Shown: positions 1 through 8,869, counted from the stretch's first letter. The stretch is DNA of 25,739 bases from Paracoccaceae bacterium (GCA_020852535.1 JADZAO010000100.1:1-25739); one strand, 5' to 3'. Program-made: numbers and translations. The notes: generated by a model from the sequence alone, not told the origin.

Positions 1-1622
1 GCTAGATGAACAAGCATCTCCTTAGGGCAGATCTGCAAGAAGTTGCGCTTCTCGCTCTCCCAATCGGCCATTATCCGCGCCGCGATCTGAGAGCCTGTCT
101 CGGTCACATGCCGTTCGATCAAGCCGCGCAACTGGTCTTCCCAGTGCGGGTGGCCAATACCACAAGTAACCAGCGACTCAAGATTCATGAAATCTTCGGC
201 CACCCCCTGTGGGTCATAAACGTAAGCCATCCCTCCGGTCATGCCCGCCCCAAAGTTTGCACCAATCCGGCCAAGAATCACCGCAACACCGCCAGTCATG
301 TATTCACAGCCGTTCGACCCGCAGCCCTCGACCACGACTTTCGCACCCGAATTCCGCACAGCAAAACGCTCCCCCGCCCGACCACTTGCAAACAAGAACC
401 CATCGGTCGCACCATAAAGCACGGTGTTGCCAATAATCGTGTTTTCTTCCGCCCGCAGCGGCGAGGAGACCAGCGGACGCACTGTAATCATGCCGCCCGA
501 GAGACCCTTACCAACATAATCGTTAGCATCTCCTTGCACTTCAATCTTAATACCGCGTACAGCGAAAGCCCCCAACGACTGCCCACAAGAGCCGGTCAGC
601 TTTACGGTCAAATGATCATGCTGCAAGCTGTTTCGCATACCAAACTTGCGCACAATATGGCTTGATGCCCGCGTCCCAATGGTGCGCAGGGTGTTGCGCA
701 CCGCATAGGAAAGCTGCATCTTCTCGCCGTCTTCAAAAAAGCGCGCACCGTCACGAATGATCTCGGCGTCCAACGTGTCTAGCACCGCATTACGCGGCTT
801 GGAACGGTCATATGTAATCTTCTGGGTGCCCTCAACAGTAATCAACAACGGGTTCAAATCAAGATCATCCAGATTAACCGACCCGCGCGATACCTGCGTC
901 AGCAAATCCGCCCGCCCAATGATCTCATCCATCGACCGCGCACCAATGCTGGCAAGGATCTCGCGAACTTCTTGCGCGTAAAAGGTAATCAGATTCACCA
1001 CCTTATCCGCCGATCCGGTGAATTTCTGCCGCAAGGCTTCATTCTGGGTACAAACCCCGACGGGACAGGTATTACTCTGGCACTGACGTACCATAATACA
1101 GCCCATCGCAATCAGCGCTGCGGTGCCAATACCATACTCCTCGGCCCCCAGCATCGCCGCCATCACCACATCGCGTCCCGTCCGCAAACCGCCATCGGTG
1201 CGCAAAGTCACCCGCTCACGCAGGTTGTTCATAGTCAACACCTGATGCGCCTCTGTCAGCCCCATCTCCCAGGGCAAACCAGCGTATTTAATCGACGTAC
1301 CAGGACTGGCCCCCGTACCACCGTTATGGCCAGAAATCAGGATCACATCAGCCTTAGCCTTAGCTACACCGGCCGCAATCGTTCCAACGCCGCTAGACGA
1401 CACCAACTTGACCGTCACCTTGGCCCGTGGGTTGATCTGCTTGAGGTCATAGATCAACTGCGCAAGGTCTTCGATAGAATATATGTCATGATGCGGCGGC
1501 GGCGAAATCAACGTCACCCCAGGCGTCGAATACCGCAACCGCGCAATCAGCGCCGTAACCTTTATACCCGGCAACTGCCCGCCCTCGCCGGGCTTGGCGC
1601 CCTGAGCAATCTTAATCTCAAG

Positions 1623-1625
1623 CTA
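1623..1625 (-). other. In-frame amber codon inside gltB
   Basis: On the minus strand the codons read GAA TAG CTT GAG ATT AAG, giving NACE-stop-LEIKI. Relatives have exactly one residue here (as I recall, Glu in roseobacters and Val in E. coli), so a single base substitution such as GAG to TAG explains it. Flanking codons are unaltered. Confidence 0.95.
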
Positions 1626-4496
1626 TTCACAAGCGTTAAGGTATTCGGCAGTCACTCCAAAACGACCCGAGGCCACCTGCTTGATCTTGGCGGACGGATT
1701 GTCCCCATTCGGTTCCGGCAAAAAGTGTGCGGGATCTTCTCCACCCTCGCCTGAGTCCGACTTGGCCCCGATCCGATTCATTGCAACGTTCAAAGTCCTA
1801 TGTGCTTCAGGCGACAGCGCCCCCAGCGACATACCCGGCGTCACGAACCTCTTACGAATCGAAGTGATACTTTCAACCTCTTCAATGGGCACAGGATTAC
1901 CCAGCGTCTTGATGTCCAACAAATCGCGTATATGGATCGGTGGGTTCACCCGCATCGCATCTGAATACTGCTTCCAGAGATCATAGGACGCACGGTCACA
2001 GGCCACCTGTAACATATGCATCGTCTGCGCTTCCCAAGCATGCTTTTCACCCGACCGGCGCGCCTTATAAAACCCACCAATTGGCAACACATCCGCGTCA
2101 CCCAGCCAACCCTTTGCGTGCACCTCCTCCAACTTTTTCTCAATACCAGTCAAACCGATGCCCGAAATCCGACTGTGCATACCAGGAAAATATTCAGCCA
2201 CCAGCGCACGACTCAAACCCACGGCTTCAAAGTTCAACCCACCACGATAAGAGGAAACAACCGAAATCCCCATCTTCGACATAATCTTCAACAAACCGGC
2301 CTCTATAGCATCGCGATAGCGGCGCATTGCATCAGTCAACGAGCCTTCAATAAGTCCACGTTCGATCCGATCAGCAATCGAATCTTGTGCGAGATAAGGG
2401 TTCACCGTGGTCGCACCGCAACCGATCAATACCGCGAAATAATGCGAATCAATGCATTCCGCCGACTGCAAATTCACCGAACAGAAAGTCCGCAGCCCCT
2501 TACGCGTCAACCACGAATGAACAGCACTCGTCGCAAGAATCATCGGCATCGGAACGCGGGACGGCCCCTGATTTTTGTCGGTCAGCACCAACTGTCCCGC
2601 GCCCGAGCGCACCGCATCCTCCGCTTCGGCACGGATACGCTCTAGCCCTTTACGTAGGTCGTCTAGTCCCGACGACACAGAGAAGGTACAGTCAATGAAG
2701 GCAACCTGATCACCAAAGCGCTGCACCAGAACGTCGAATTCGACATTGGCGATAAAGGGGCTTTCCAGCACCAGAATTTCAGTCTGACTGCTATTTTCAT
2801 CCAACACGTTTCGCAGGTTGCCAAAGCGCGTCTTCAGGCTCATCACTCGACCTTCCCGCAACGAGTCGATCGGCGGGTTGGTCACTTGAGAAAAATTCTG
2901 CCGAAAGAAATGACTCAGCGGACGGTAAACCGAAGACAACACGGCGACAGGTGTATCGTCACCCATCGACGCGATCATCTCCTTGCCGTCCTCGGCCATC
3001 GGGGCCAGCACCTGTTCCAGATCTTCGACCGTATAGCCCGCTGCAATCTGACGTTTACGCAGCTCAGTGCCGCTAAATTGCGCTGTCTCCGGCATATCGC
3101 GTAACAGCGCATTCAACTCGACGACTTTTTCGATCCATTCGCCATAGGGGTTGGCAGCGGCCAGCCGATCTTTCATCTCAGCATCATGATAGAGCTTGCC
3201 GTCCCGCATATCGACAGCAATCATCTGCCCCGGACCAAGCGCACCCTTTTCACAGATCGTTGTTTCATCCACCGGTACCATACCGACTTCCGAACCGGCG
3301 ATCAGCAATCCATCACCCGTGATGACATAGCGCATGGGACGCAAACCGTTCCGATCCAACCCCGCGCAAACCCAGCGACCATCGGTCATTGCTAAGGCGG
3401 CGGGCCCGTCCCACGGCTCCATAACCGCGTTGCAATAAGCATACATATCCGCCCATGCCTTGGGCATGTCAGTCATGACCTTGCTCCACGCTTCTGGCAC
3501 CAACATGGTCTTAACCATGGGCGCCGAACGGCCCGAACGCACCAGAACCTCAAAAACAGCATCCAGCGCACCCGAATCCGACGTGCCCGACGGAATAATC
3601 GGCTTTATATCCTCGGCCGCCTCACCAAAAGCACTGGAAGCCATACGGATCTCGTGACTCCGCATCCAGTTCACATTGCCTTTCAGAGTGTTAATCTCGC
3701 CGTTGTGAGCCAGCATACGAAAGGGCTGCGCCAGCCACCACTGCGGGAAAGTATTTGTTGAATAGCGCTGGTGATAGATTGCAAAGACCGATTCGAACGA
3801 CTCGTCCATCAAGTCGGGGTAGAAGGCTCCCACATGCTCGGCCAACATCATCCCCTTGTAGATGATAGACCGACACGACAAGGAACACAGGTAAAGTCCC
3901 TGAATATGCGCGTCAATCGCCGCCTTCTCAATACGGCGACGGATAATATAAAGTTCGCGCTCAAACTGCTCATCATCGACGCCCTTTTCGCAGCGAATCA
4001 AGATCTGCTCGATCTCAGGCCGCGTCGCATTGGCCTTATCACCTAGCACTTCGGTATTCACCGGCACATGCCGCCAGCCATAGATGTAATGTCCCATCCG
4101 TAACACTTCGGTCTCGACGATGGTCCGGCAGCGCTCTTGGGCACCAAAATCCGTACGCGGCAGGAACACCTGTCCCACGGCAATCAGCTTGCCCATATCC
4201 GGCTTGTGCCCCGTCCGGCGCACCTGATCATAGAAGAACTTGACCGGAATCTGCACATGAATACCCACGCCATCGCCGGTTTTGCCATCGGCATCAACCG
4301 CGCCACGGTGCCAGGTTGCCTTCAACGCATTCATCCCGTTTTCAACGACTTTACGCATCGGCTTGCCGGAAATAGAAACGACTAAACCCACACCACAAGA
4401 CGAATGCTCGTCATCCACTTTGTAAAGCCCGTTTGCATCCAGCCAAGCGCGCTTTTCTTCTTCAGCCTTCACCCATGCGTCATCATAAATTGTCAT
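1623..4496 (-). CDS. gltB: Translatable N-terminal part of glutamate synthase large subunit (957 aa)
   Basis: This is the part of gltB that would be made if the TAG is real. The first 33 residues are a propeptide, removed in this family to expose C34 as the N-terminal nucleophile of the class II glutamine amidotransferase domain (about residues 34-430). The central domain (about 480-770) and the first part of the FMN-binding synthase domain (from about 820, ending EYLNACE) follow. A truncated product could retain glutaminase chemistry but has no 2-oxoglutarate/FMN site to receive ammonia, so I infer it is not a working GOGAT. The start is firm: a perfect Shine-Dalgarno lies eight bases upstream. 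The gene overlaps the preceding small gene by 14 bases, so translation is probably coupled. Domain limits are estimates from family knowledge. Confidence 0.85.
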   Translation of the reverse strand: MTIYDDAWVKAEEEKRAWLDANGLYKVDDEHSSCGVGLVVSISGKPMRKVVENGMNALKATWHRGAVDADGKTGDGVGIHVQIPVKFFYDQVRRTGHKPDMGKLIAVGQVFLPRTDFGAQERCRTIVETEVLRMGHYIYGWRHVPVNTEVLGDKANATRPEIEQILIRCEKGVDDEQFERELYIIRRRIEKAAIDAHIQGLYLCSLSCRSIIYKGMMLAEHVGAFYPDLMDESFESVFAIYHQRYSTNTFPQWWLAQPFRMLAHNGEINTLKGNVNWMRSHEIRMASSAFGEAAEDIKPIIPSGTSDSGALDAVFEVLVRSGRSAPMVKTMLVPEAWSKVMTDMPKAWADMYAYCNAVMEPWDGPAALAMTDGRWVCAGLDRNGLRPMRYVITGDGLLIAGSEVGMVPVDETTICEKGALGPGQMIAVDMRDGKLYHDAEMKDRLAAANPYGEWIEKVVELNALLRDMPETAQFSGTELRKRQIAAGYTVEDLEQVLAPMAEDGKEMIASMGDDTPVAVLSSVYRPLSHFFRQNFSQVTNPPIDSLREGRVMSLKTRFGNLRNVLDENSSQTEILVLESPFIANVEFDVLVQRFGDQVAFIDCTFSVSSGLDDLRKGLERIRAEAEDAVRSGAGQLVLTDKNQGPSRVPMPMILATSAVHSWLTRKGLRTFCSVNLQSAECIDSHYFAVLIGCGATTVNPYLAQDSIADRIERGLIEGSLTDAMRRYRDAIEAGLLKIMSKMGISVVSSYRGGLNFEAVGLSRALVAEYFPGMHSRISGIGLTGIEKKLEEVHAKGWLGDADVLPIGGFYKARRSGEKHAWEAQTMHMLQVACDRASYDLWKQYSDAMRVNPPIHIRDLLDIKTLGNPVPIEEVESITSIRKRFVTPGMSLGALSPEAHRTLNVAMNRIGAKSDSGEGGEDPAHFLPEPNGDNPSAKIKQVASGRFGVTAEYLNACE

Positions 4497-5193
4497 GGCT
4501 TTGGACCTCCTGTGACATGCGCGAAAGCGGCAACGAAGACATCACTGCGTCGCAATCAAAAATCGGTTTTATCATGGCAAAACCGGCTTCTCCGGCCTCG
4601 CTGAATTTCAGAGGCGACCCATCCATCGGGAAGAGCCCCGTCCCGCCATCCCACTGGCTCGGTCCCGCAAAAAACAGCCGCCACTTGGCACTAATGAACT
4701 CATGACCATATGATCGACGCAACAAGCTGCCATCTGGCCCCCTCTCGACATATTCAAACTCTGTCTGCTGCAAAGGTTCGCCATCGATAACCACATTCTT
4801 TCCGGTCAACGAGTCATGCCCCTCAACCTCGATCGACTCTGCACCGTCCGTCGAAAGGTTAAAGCGATAATCGTCATATCCCTGCGACAAAAGCTCACGC
4901 AACGAAGCAGGATCAGCACGGTCTTGCAGCATCTGTGTCGTACCTGCTCCAGTGTCGTAGCTTTCCAGCCACTCTCCTTCATCATTCGTAAGGCCCAGAA
5001 AGAAGATGCCTTCCTGATCAAAATCCGCACGCCATTTGTCACCGTCGGAATCGTCCGCGCAGATATAATAGTTCGATACACGACAGCCCTTGGACTGCAC
5101 CGTCAGAAACGTAGTGCACCCATCAGGTGGCGTGAAACTTCCCGCCACCGCTGGCCACGCTATCAAGGTAAAAAAGACAACCCCACGCATCAT
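4483..5193 (-). CDS. Exported protein of unknown function encoded between gltD and gltB
   Basis: I do not recognise a family. The 236-residue product starts with a signal peptide (MMRGVVFFTLIAWPAVAGSF; likely cleavage after AVA, residues 15-17). It has four cysteines in the mature part (about C26, C37, C45, C214), which could form two disulfides in the periplasm. No transmembrane helix follows the signal. The body is acidic and rich in Asp, Glu and Gly. The start overlaps the gltD stop as ATGA and no Shine-Dalgarno is evident, so translation probably depends on gltD. The 3' end overlaps gltB by 14 bases. An ATG codon directly follows the first, so residue 1 or 2 may be the true start. I recall hypothetical genes at this position in other Rhodobacteraceae, but cannot verify it. 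A role in nitrogen or glutamate metabolism would be inference from position only. Confidence 0.8.
   Translation of the reverse strand: MMRGVVFFTLIAWPAVAGSFTPPDGCTTFLTVQSKGCRVSNYYICADDSDGDKWRADFDQEGIFFLGLTNDEGEWLESYDTGAGTTQMLQDRADPASLRELLSQGYDDYRFNLSTDGAESIEVEGHDSLTGKNVVIDGEPLQQTEFEYVERGPDGSLLRRSYGHEFISAKWRLFFAGPSQWDGGTGLFPMDGSPLKFSEAGEAGFAMIKPIFDCDAVMSSLPLSRMSQEVQSHDNL
4505..4511 (-). promoter_or_regulatory. Shine-Dalgarno of gltB
   Basis: AGGAGGT on the minus strand lies eight bases before the gltB ATG and inside the last codons of the upstream gene. It is the strongest ribosome binding site seen in the operon and fixes the gltB start. Confidence 0.85.
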
Positions 5194-6626
5194 TCGACCG
5201 CCAGCGTCACGGACTGTGCCAGATAGGCCAACATCGCCTCAGCCGCTTCTCGTCCATCACGAATAGCCCAGACCACCAGCGAGGCCCCGCGCACGATATC
5301 GCCCACGGCATAAACCCCCGAGAGGCTAGTCGCATGACTGCGAGAATCAGCCTTAATGGTGCCCCAGCGCGTCACGGCAAGTTCCGGCACTCCCCAAAGT
5401 GAGGGAATTTCTTCCGGTTCGAAGCCCAACGCCTGCACAACCAGATCAGCAGGCTCAATATAATCAGCCCCTTCGATCGGTTCAGGCGATTGGCGACCGC
5501 TCATGTCGGGCACACCCAGACGCATCCGCTGCACCATGACTCCATCAACCACCTCGCCGCCGGTAAACCCTTTGGGCGCAGTCAACCAAACAAAATCAAC
5601 GCCCTCTTCTTCAACGTTCTGAACCTCGCGCTGCGAGCCCGGCATGTTTGCCTTGTCACGGCGATAGAGGCACTTGACCGAAACAGCCCCCTGTCGAATC
5701 GCCGTCCGCACGCAGTCCATCGCCGTATCACCACCGCCGATCACGACAACCCGCTTGCCCGAAGCGTTCAACTCACCCGAATCAAACTCGGGCACATCAT
5801 CACCAAAACCCTTGCGATTACTGGCCGTCAGATAATCCAACGCCTTAACTACACCCTTGACACCTACACCGGGCGCCGAAATGCTGCGCGCTTTATAAAC
5901 ACCCGTCGCGATCAACACAGCATCATGCTGGCCGCGAATAGCATCAAAGCTAATATCCAAACCCACTGTACAATTCAGCACAAACTGCACGCCCGCCGTT
6001 TCCAGCTGCTCAATTCGCTGCATCACAACCGACTTTTCCAGCTTGAAGCCGGGAATACCATAAGTCAGCAGCCCACCCGCACGATCATAGCGGTCATAAA
6101 TTGTCACCTGCACTCCACACCGCCGCAGCTCAGTCGCCGCTGCCAAACCACCTGGACCGGCCCCGATAATACCCACCGAATCCGTCCGCTCGACACTCGG
6201 CGCGACAGACTTCACCCAACTGTTTTTCCAAGCAAGATCCGTTAGATATTTCTCAACCGACCCTATAGTAACCGTGCCATGACCAGACTTCTCAATCACG
6301 CAATTACCTTCGCACAAGCGATCCTGCGGACAAATACGGCCACAAATCTCAGGAAAGGTATTAGTCGCTTGACTCAGTTCGTAAGCTTCCTGCAACCGCC
6401 CCTCGGCAGTTAGACGTAGCCAGTCGGGGATATTATTGTGCAGCGGACAATGTGACTGACAATAGGGCACACCACACTGACTGCACCGCCCTGCCTGCTC
6501 GGCGGCTTTCTCAGTCGCAAACTCTCTATATATCTCAGAGAAATCCTGCACACGCAAAGACGCAAGACGCTTTTCGGGCATCTCCTTATTGACGCTAACA
6601 AACTGGAGCATGCATTGCTTGGCCAC
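5190..6626 (-). CDS. gltD: Glutamate synthase small subunit (NADPH-oxidising)
   Basis: GltD takes electrons from NADPH through FAD and 4Fe-4S clusters and passes them to GltB. The N-terminal cluster domain shows CSQCGVPYCQSHC (C48, C51, C56, C60) and CGRICPQDRLCEGNC (C95-C109). The FAD motif GIIGAGPGGLAAA lies near residue 153, the NADPH motif VVVIGGGDTAMDC near 290, and the closing GVYAVGDIVRG near 445. I chose GTG at 6624-6626 (478 aa, beginning M-AKQCMLQFVSV), which matches the family start and lies six bases after GGAGGT. An ATG five codons upstream is open but would place that Shine-Dalgarno inside the coding region. The gene appears intact, so if the gltB stop is real GltD lacks its partner. 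It is the first gene of the operon and overlaps the next gene by four bases. Confidence 0.95.
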   Translation of the reverse strand: MAKQCMLQFVSVNKEMPEKRLASLRVQDFSEIYREFATEKAAEQAGRCSQCGVPYCQSHCPLHNNIPDWLRLTAEGRLQEAYELSQATNTFPEICGRICPQDRLCEGNCVIEKSGHGTVTIGSVEKYLTDLAWKNSWVKSVAPSVERTDSVGIIGAGPGGLAAATELRRCGVQVTIYDRYDRAGGLLTYGIPGFKLEKSVVMQRIEQLETAGVQFVLNCTVGLDISFDAIRGQHDAVLIATGVYKARSISAPGVGVKGVVKALDYLTASNRKGFGDDVPEFDSGELNASGKRVVVIGGGDTAMDCVRTAIRQGAVSVKCLYRRDKANMPGSQREVQNVEEEGVDFVWLTAPKGFTGGEVVDGVMVQRMRLGVPDMSGRQSPEPIEGADYIEPADLVVQALGFEPEEIPSLWGVPELAVTRWGTIKADSRSHATSLSGVYAVGDIVRGASLVVWAIRDGREAAEAMLAYLAQSVTLAVE

Positions 6627-6632
6627 GAAGGC

Positions 6633-6638
6633 ACCTCC
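6633..6638 (-). promoter_or_regulatory. Shine-Dalgarno deciding the gltD start
   Basis: GGAGGT on the minus strand sits six bases upstream of GTG at 6624-6626. This spacing favours that GTG over the ATG at 6639-6641. Confidence 0.75.
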
Positions 6639-6702
6639 CATACAGGATTATCTCGAACGCGCTTTTTACCGCGACCATCGAAACACAAAAAGTCAGCAAT
6701 AG

Positions 6703-6777
6703 TGACCTAATGATCGATTTTTCGAAAGGTATATGGAAAATTCTACTAAATATAGCAAAATTTAGGTCAGTATATGG
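6703..6777 (-). promoter_or_regulatory. Repeat-rich AT-rich region upstream of gltD, possible operator
   Basis: The 162-base gap between uppP and gltD holds an exact inverted pair, TGACCTAA at 6703-6710 and TTAGGTCA at 6762-6769, and an exact direct pair, GTATATGG at 6729-6736 and 6770-6777. The region is much more AT-rich than its surroundings, as expected of a promoter. I cannot name the regulator and no consensus -35/-10 pair stands out. Confidence 0.35.
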
Positions 6778-6788
6778 TACTAAAAGTC

Positions 6789-7589
6789 TCAAGCGCCAAG
6801 CAAAAGAAGACCAAGCGCCACGCCGCCCACAATGATTCGCCACCAACCAAACAACAAAGAACCATGGCGCGACACAAAATCGAGCAACCAGCGCACCACC
6901 AGCACCCCGCTCAAAAATGCCAAGACGAACCCAACCATAATGTCACTAACAGCCGAAAAATCCAAAACATGGCGGCTTTTAAACAAGTCATAGGCAAATG
7001 CCGCACCCATCGTCGGCATCGATAAAAAAAACGAAAACTCGGCACTCGCCCGCCGCCCGACACCAAGCATCCGCGCCCCCACGATTGTCGCCCCAGACCG
7101 GCTGACTCCCGGAATCATCGCCAAACACTGGATGAACCCGATCGCCACGGCTTTGCGAAACGGCAGCGCCATCGCATCATCGTATTCTGGCACAGGCGCG
7201 AGACGGTCCACAAACAGCAGCACGATCCCGCCAAGGATCAACATCACCGCCACCAACGCTGGCGTCTCAAACAACACAGTCTTGATAAAACGATTTGCAA
7301 AAACACCAATCACCACCGCAGGCAAGAACGCCAGCAACACCGAAATCACAAATCGGCGCGACGCCGGATCGTTGCCCATCGTCAATGCCACCCGCCACAG
7401 CTTGCCAAAATATACCGTCAAAATCGCCAGCACCGCACCAAGCTGGATCACAACTTCGAAGGTGCGCCCTGGAGACTGAAACCCCAGAAAATGCCCCGCC
7501 AACAACAGATGCCCCGTCGATGAAACGGGAATAAACTCAGTCAACCCCTCTACAAGACCGAGGAGGGCTGCATCAAAAAAATTGCTCAA
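6789..7589 (-). CDS. uppP: Undecaprenyl-diphosphatase (UppP/BacA family)
   Basis: An integral inner-membrane phosphatase that converts undecaprenyl diphosphate to the monophosphate, recycling the lipid carrier for peptidoglycan and surface polysaccharides. The 266 residues match the family length. The N-terminal signature EGLTEFIPVSSTGH spans residues 14-27, and the second catalytic motif PGVSRSGATIV lies near residues 159-169. Multiple hydrophobic segments follow, for example near 48-60, 84-100, 110-130 and 245-264. The start is TTG at 7587-7589: no other start codon is available upstream because the frame meets a stop, and AAGAAGG (7599-7605) lies nine bases before it, inside the end of the preceding gene. 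The gap to that gene's stop is only four bases, so the two are co-transcribed and probably coupled. Confidence 0.93.
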   Translation of the reverse strand: MSNFFDAALLGLVEGLTEFIPVSSTGHLLLAGHFLGFQSPGRTFEVVIQLGAVLAILTVYFGKLWRVALTMGNDPASRRFVISVLLAFLPAVVIGVFANRFIKTVLFETPALVAVMLILGGIVLLFVDRLAPVPEYDDAMALPFRKAVAIGFIQCLAMIPGVSRSGATIVGARMLGVGRRASAEFSFFLSMPTMGAAFAYDLFKSRHVLDFSAVSDIMVGFVLAFLSGVLVVRWLLDFVSRHGSLLFGWWRIIVGGVALGLLLLGA

Positions 7590-7593
7590 AAAA

Positions 7594-8580
7594 TCAGACC
7601 TTCTTCAAGTTCTTCGCCGAATTTTTGATCGCAGCATATTGTCCCGACGGACGATAACGCCATAAATATTCGGGTATCACCGCCCCAATCGCCGTAGGCG
7701 TAATCCCCAGATCAACCAAGCCACGCGCACCCGAAGCAACAACGTTATCCTGCCGCAGGTTTTGCACTTGATCACGCGTAATCATGCCATTCTTTATCAA
7801 ACCCGCTGTCAGCATCTGCACAAAATCCAGCACACCACCTATTATATCCGCTAGGAAAAAAGGCACGTTGAGGACCAAACGCCGCCGCTGGATCACCGCC
7901 AGCATCTGCCCCATCAAAGCGCGGAACGTGACCACATCGGGCCCGCCCAATTCATAAACGCCTGAATCTGCACGACCCGTCGCACCCAGCACCGCCACCT
8001 GCGCCACATCATCCACATAAACCGGCTGAAAACGCGTATCGGCCCCAACCACAGGCAGAATCGGCCCCAACCGCGCCATCTCGGCAAAACGGTTGAAGAA
8101 CCTGTCTTCGTTGCCAAAAATAATCGAAGGCCGCAAGACCACCGCCTTAGGAAATGCTGCCAGAACGCCGAGCTCGCCCGCAGCCTTGGTCCGCTGGTAT
8201 TCACTTTCCGACCCGGCATCCGCCCCAATAGACGAAATATGCACCAGATTAGCCACACCAACTTCCGCCGCGATCCGTGCGATCCGTACTGCCCCCTCAG
8301 CATGCACCGAAGCAAACGTATTCTTTCCGGCGGGGTTCAAAACACCCACGCAATTAACCACCGCATTCGCCCCACGCATCACCGACCGCACCGAAGCATC
8401 GTCGCGGATGTTACAAGCCACAGGCTCAACTTGACCGACCACACCATAAGTCTTGACGAAAAGCGCTTCGTTGGGATTACGTACTGCAACCCGCACCCGC
8501 CATCCCTCTTTCACCATCCGCAGTACGATATAGCGCCCAACGAACCCCGAACCGCCATAGATCGTGACAAGTTTGCTCAT
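7594..8580 (-). CDS. NDUFA9-like NAD(P)-binding protein (atypical short-chain dehydrogenase)
   Basis: The protein is about 328 residues. It has a Rossmann motif, TIYGGSGFVGRYI, near residues 6-18, followed by RVRVAVRNPNEA, NCVGVL and HISSIGADA, which is the pattern of the complex I NDUFA9 subfamily of extended/atypical SDRs. The canonical Tyr-x3-Lys appears as YQRTK near 158. Bacterial members are often annotated as complex I NDUFA9 subunit family proteins, but this gene lies outside a nuo operon, so a role in complex I is inference; epimerase-like or electron-transfer roles are possible. Two consecutive ATG codons (8581-8583 and 8578-8580) compete. GGGAGG at 8589-8594 is five or eight bases upstream, and I prefer the second, giving MSKLVTIYGG. 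It is the first gene of a pair with uppP. Confidence 0.85.
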   Translation of the reverse strand: MSKLVTIYGGSGFVGRYIVLRMVKEGWRVRVAVRNPNEALFVKTYGVVGQVEPVACNIRDDASVRSVMRGANAVVNCVGVLNPAGKNTFASVHAEGAVRIARIAAEVGVANLVHISSIGADAGSESEYQRTKAAGELGVLAAFPKAVVLRPSIIFGNEDRFFNRFAEMARLGPILPVVGADTRFQPVYVDDVAQVAVLGATGRADSGVYELGGPDVVTFRALMGQMLAVIQRRRLVLNVPFFLADIIGGVLDFVQMLTAGLIKNGMITRDQVQNLRQDNVVASGARGLVDLGITPTAIGAVIPEYLWRYRPSGQYAAIKNSAKNLKKV

Positions 8581-8722
8581 CATGCGAGCCTCCCGCTCGT
8601 TTACACGTCAATTACACCCTTGTCGCCAAAAGGCCAAGCCCACGAAGCGTAGCAACACCATTCCGATTTTTTAGCAAAAAATTCATAGCGCCTTGCTGCC
8701 AAAAGATTCTTTACACCCTACG

Positions 8723-8750
8723 TTGACACAACCCATAGGCTTCTTTACAT
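8723..8750 (+). promoter_or_regulatory. Promoter of the tRNA-Leu gene
   Basis: A consensus -35 TTGACA (8723-8728) is followed 16 bases later by TTACAT (8745-8750), a weak -10. The mature tRNA begins 19 bases beyond, a sensible distance for a short 5' leader. Confidence 0.65.
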
Positions 8751-8769
8751 CGCCCCACATCGTCGTAAT

Positions 8770-8854
8770 GCCCAGATGGCGGAATTGGTAGACGCACTGG
8801 TTTCAGGTACCAGCGCTGCAAGGCGTGGAGGTTCGAGTCCTCTTCTGGGCACCA
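8770..8854 (+). tRNA. tRNA-Leu, anticodon CAG
   Basis: The acceptor strand GCCCAGA (8770-8776) pairs fully with TCTGGGC (8844-8850), followed by discriminator A and an encoded CCA at 8852-8854. The anticodon stem CTGGT/ACCAG (8797-8801 and 8809-8813) holds the loop TTCAGGT with CAG at 8804-8806, which reads the Leu codon CTG. The T arm has stem GGAGG/CCTCT and loop TTCGAGT (8832-8838). The long variable arm between 8814 and 8826 is the class II hallmark expected of tRNA-Leu. It has its own promoter and terminator. Confidence 0.97.
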
Positions 8855-8869
8855 CGTTGATGATGTCAA

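Larger units (their letters stand above)
1..4496 (-). pseudogene. gltB: Glutamate synthase (NADPH) large subunit, interrupted by one in-frame stop and cut by the window edge
   Basis: The large GOGAT subunit transfers the glutamine amide nitrogen to 2-oxoglutarate in the cytoplasm. From ATG at 4494-4496 the frame encodes the amidotransferase domain (nucleophile C34 in EHSSCGVGLV), the central domain and the start of the FMN synthase domain, then meets TAG at 1623-1625. I read every codon in the same frame from 1622 down to 3 and found no further stop: it resumes with LEIKIAQGAKPGEGGQLPG, the normal family sequence, and contains SPPPHHDIYSIE, the 3Fe-4S cysteines in CIMVRQCQSNTCPVGVC (1050-1100) and the C-terminal ICPKEML near 15-32. 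With about 957 codons before the stop and 540 after, length matches the roughly 1,500-residue family. There is no net frameshift. The product as written would lack the FMN and Fe-S sites. It is a recent nonsense mutation, a population variant or a sequencing error; the sequence cannot separate these. Confidence 0.9.

Noticed and set aside
972..1754. Long plus-strand open frame of 260 codons opposite gltB.
   Set aside because: It is antisense to conserved gltB codons, including the stretch on both sides of the TAG, has Arg/His-rich composition and shows no family sequence.
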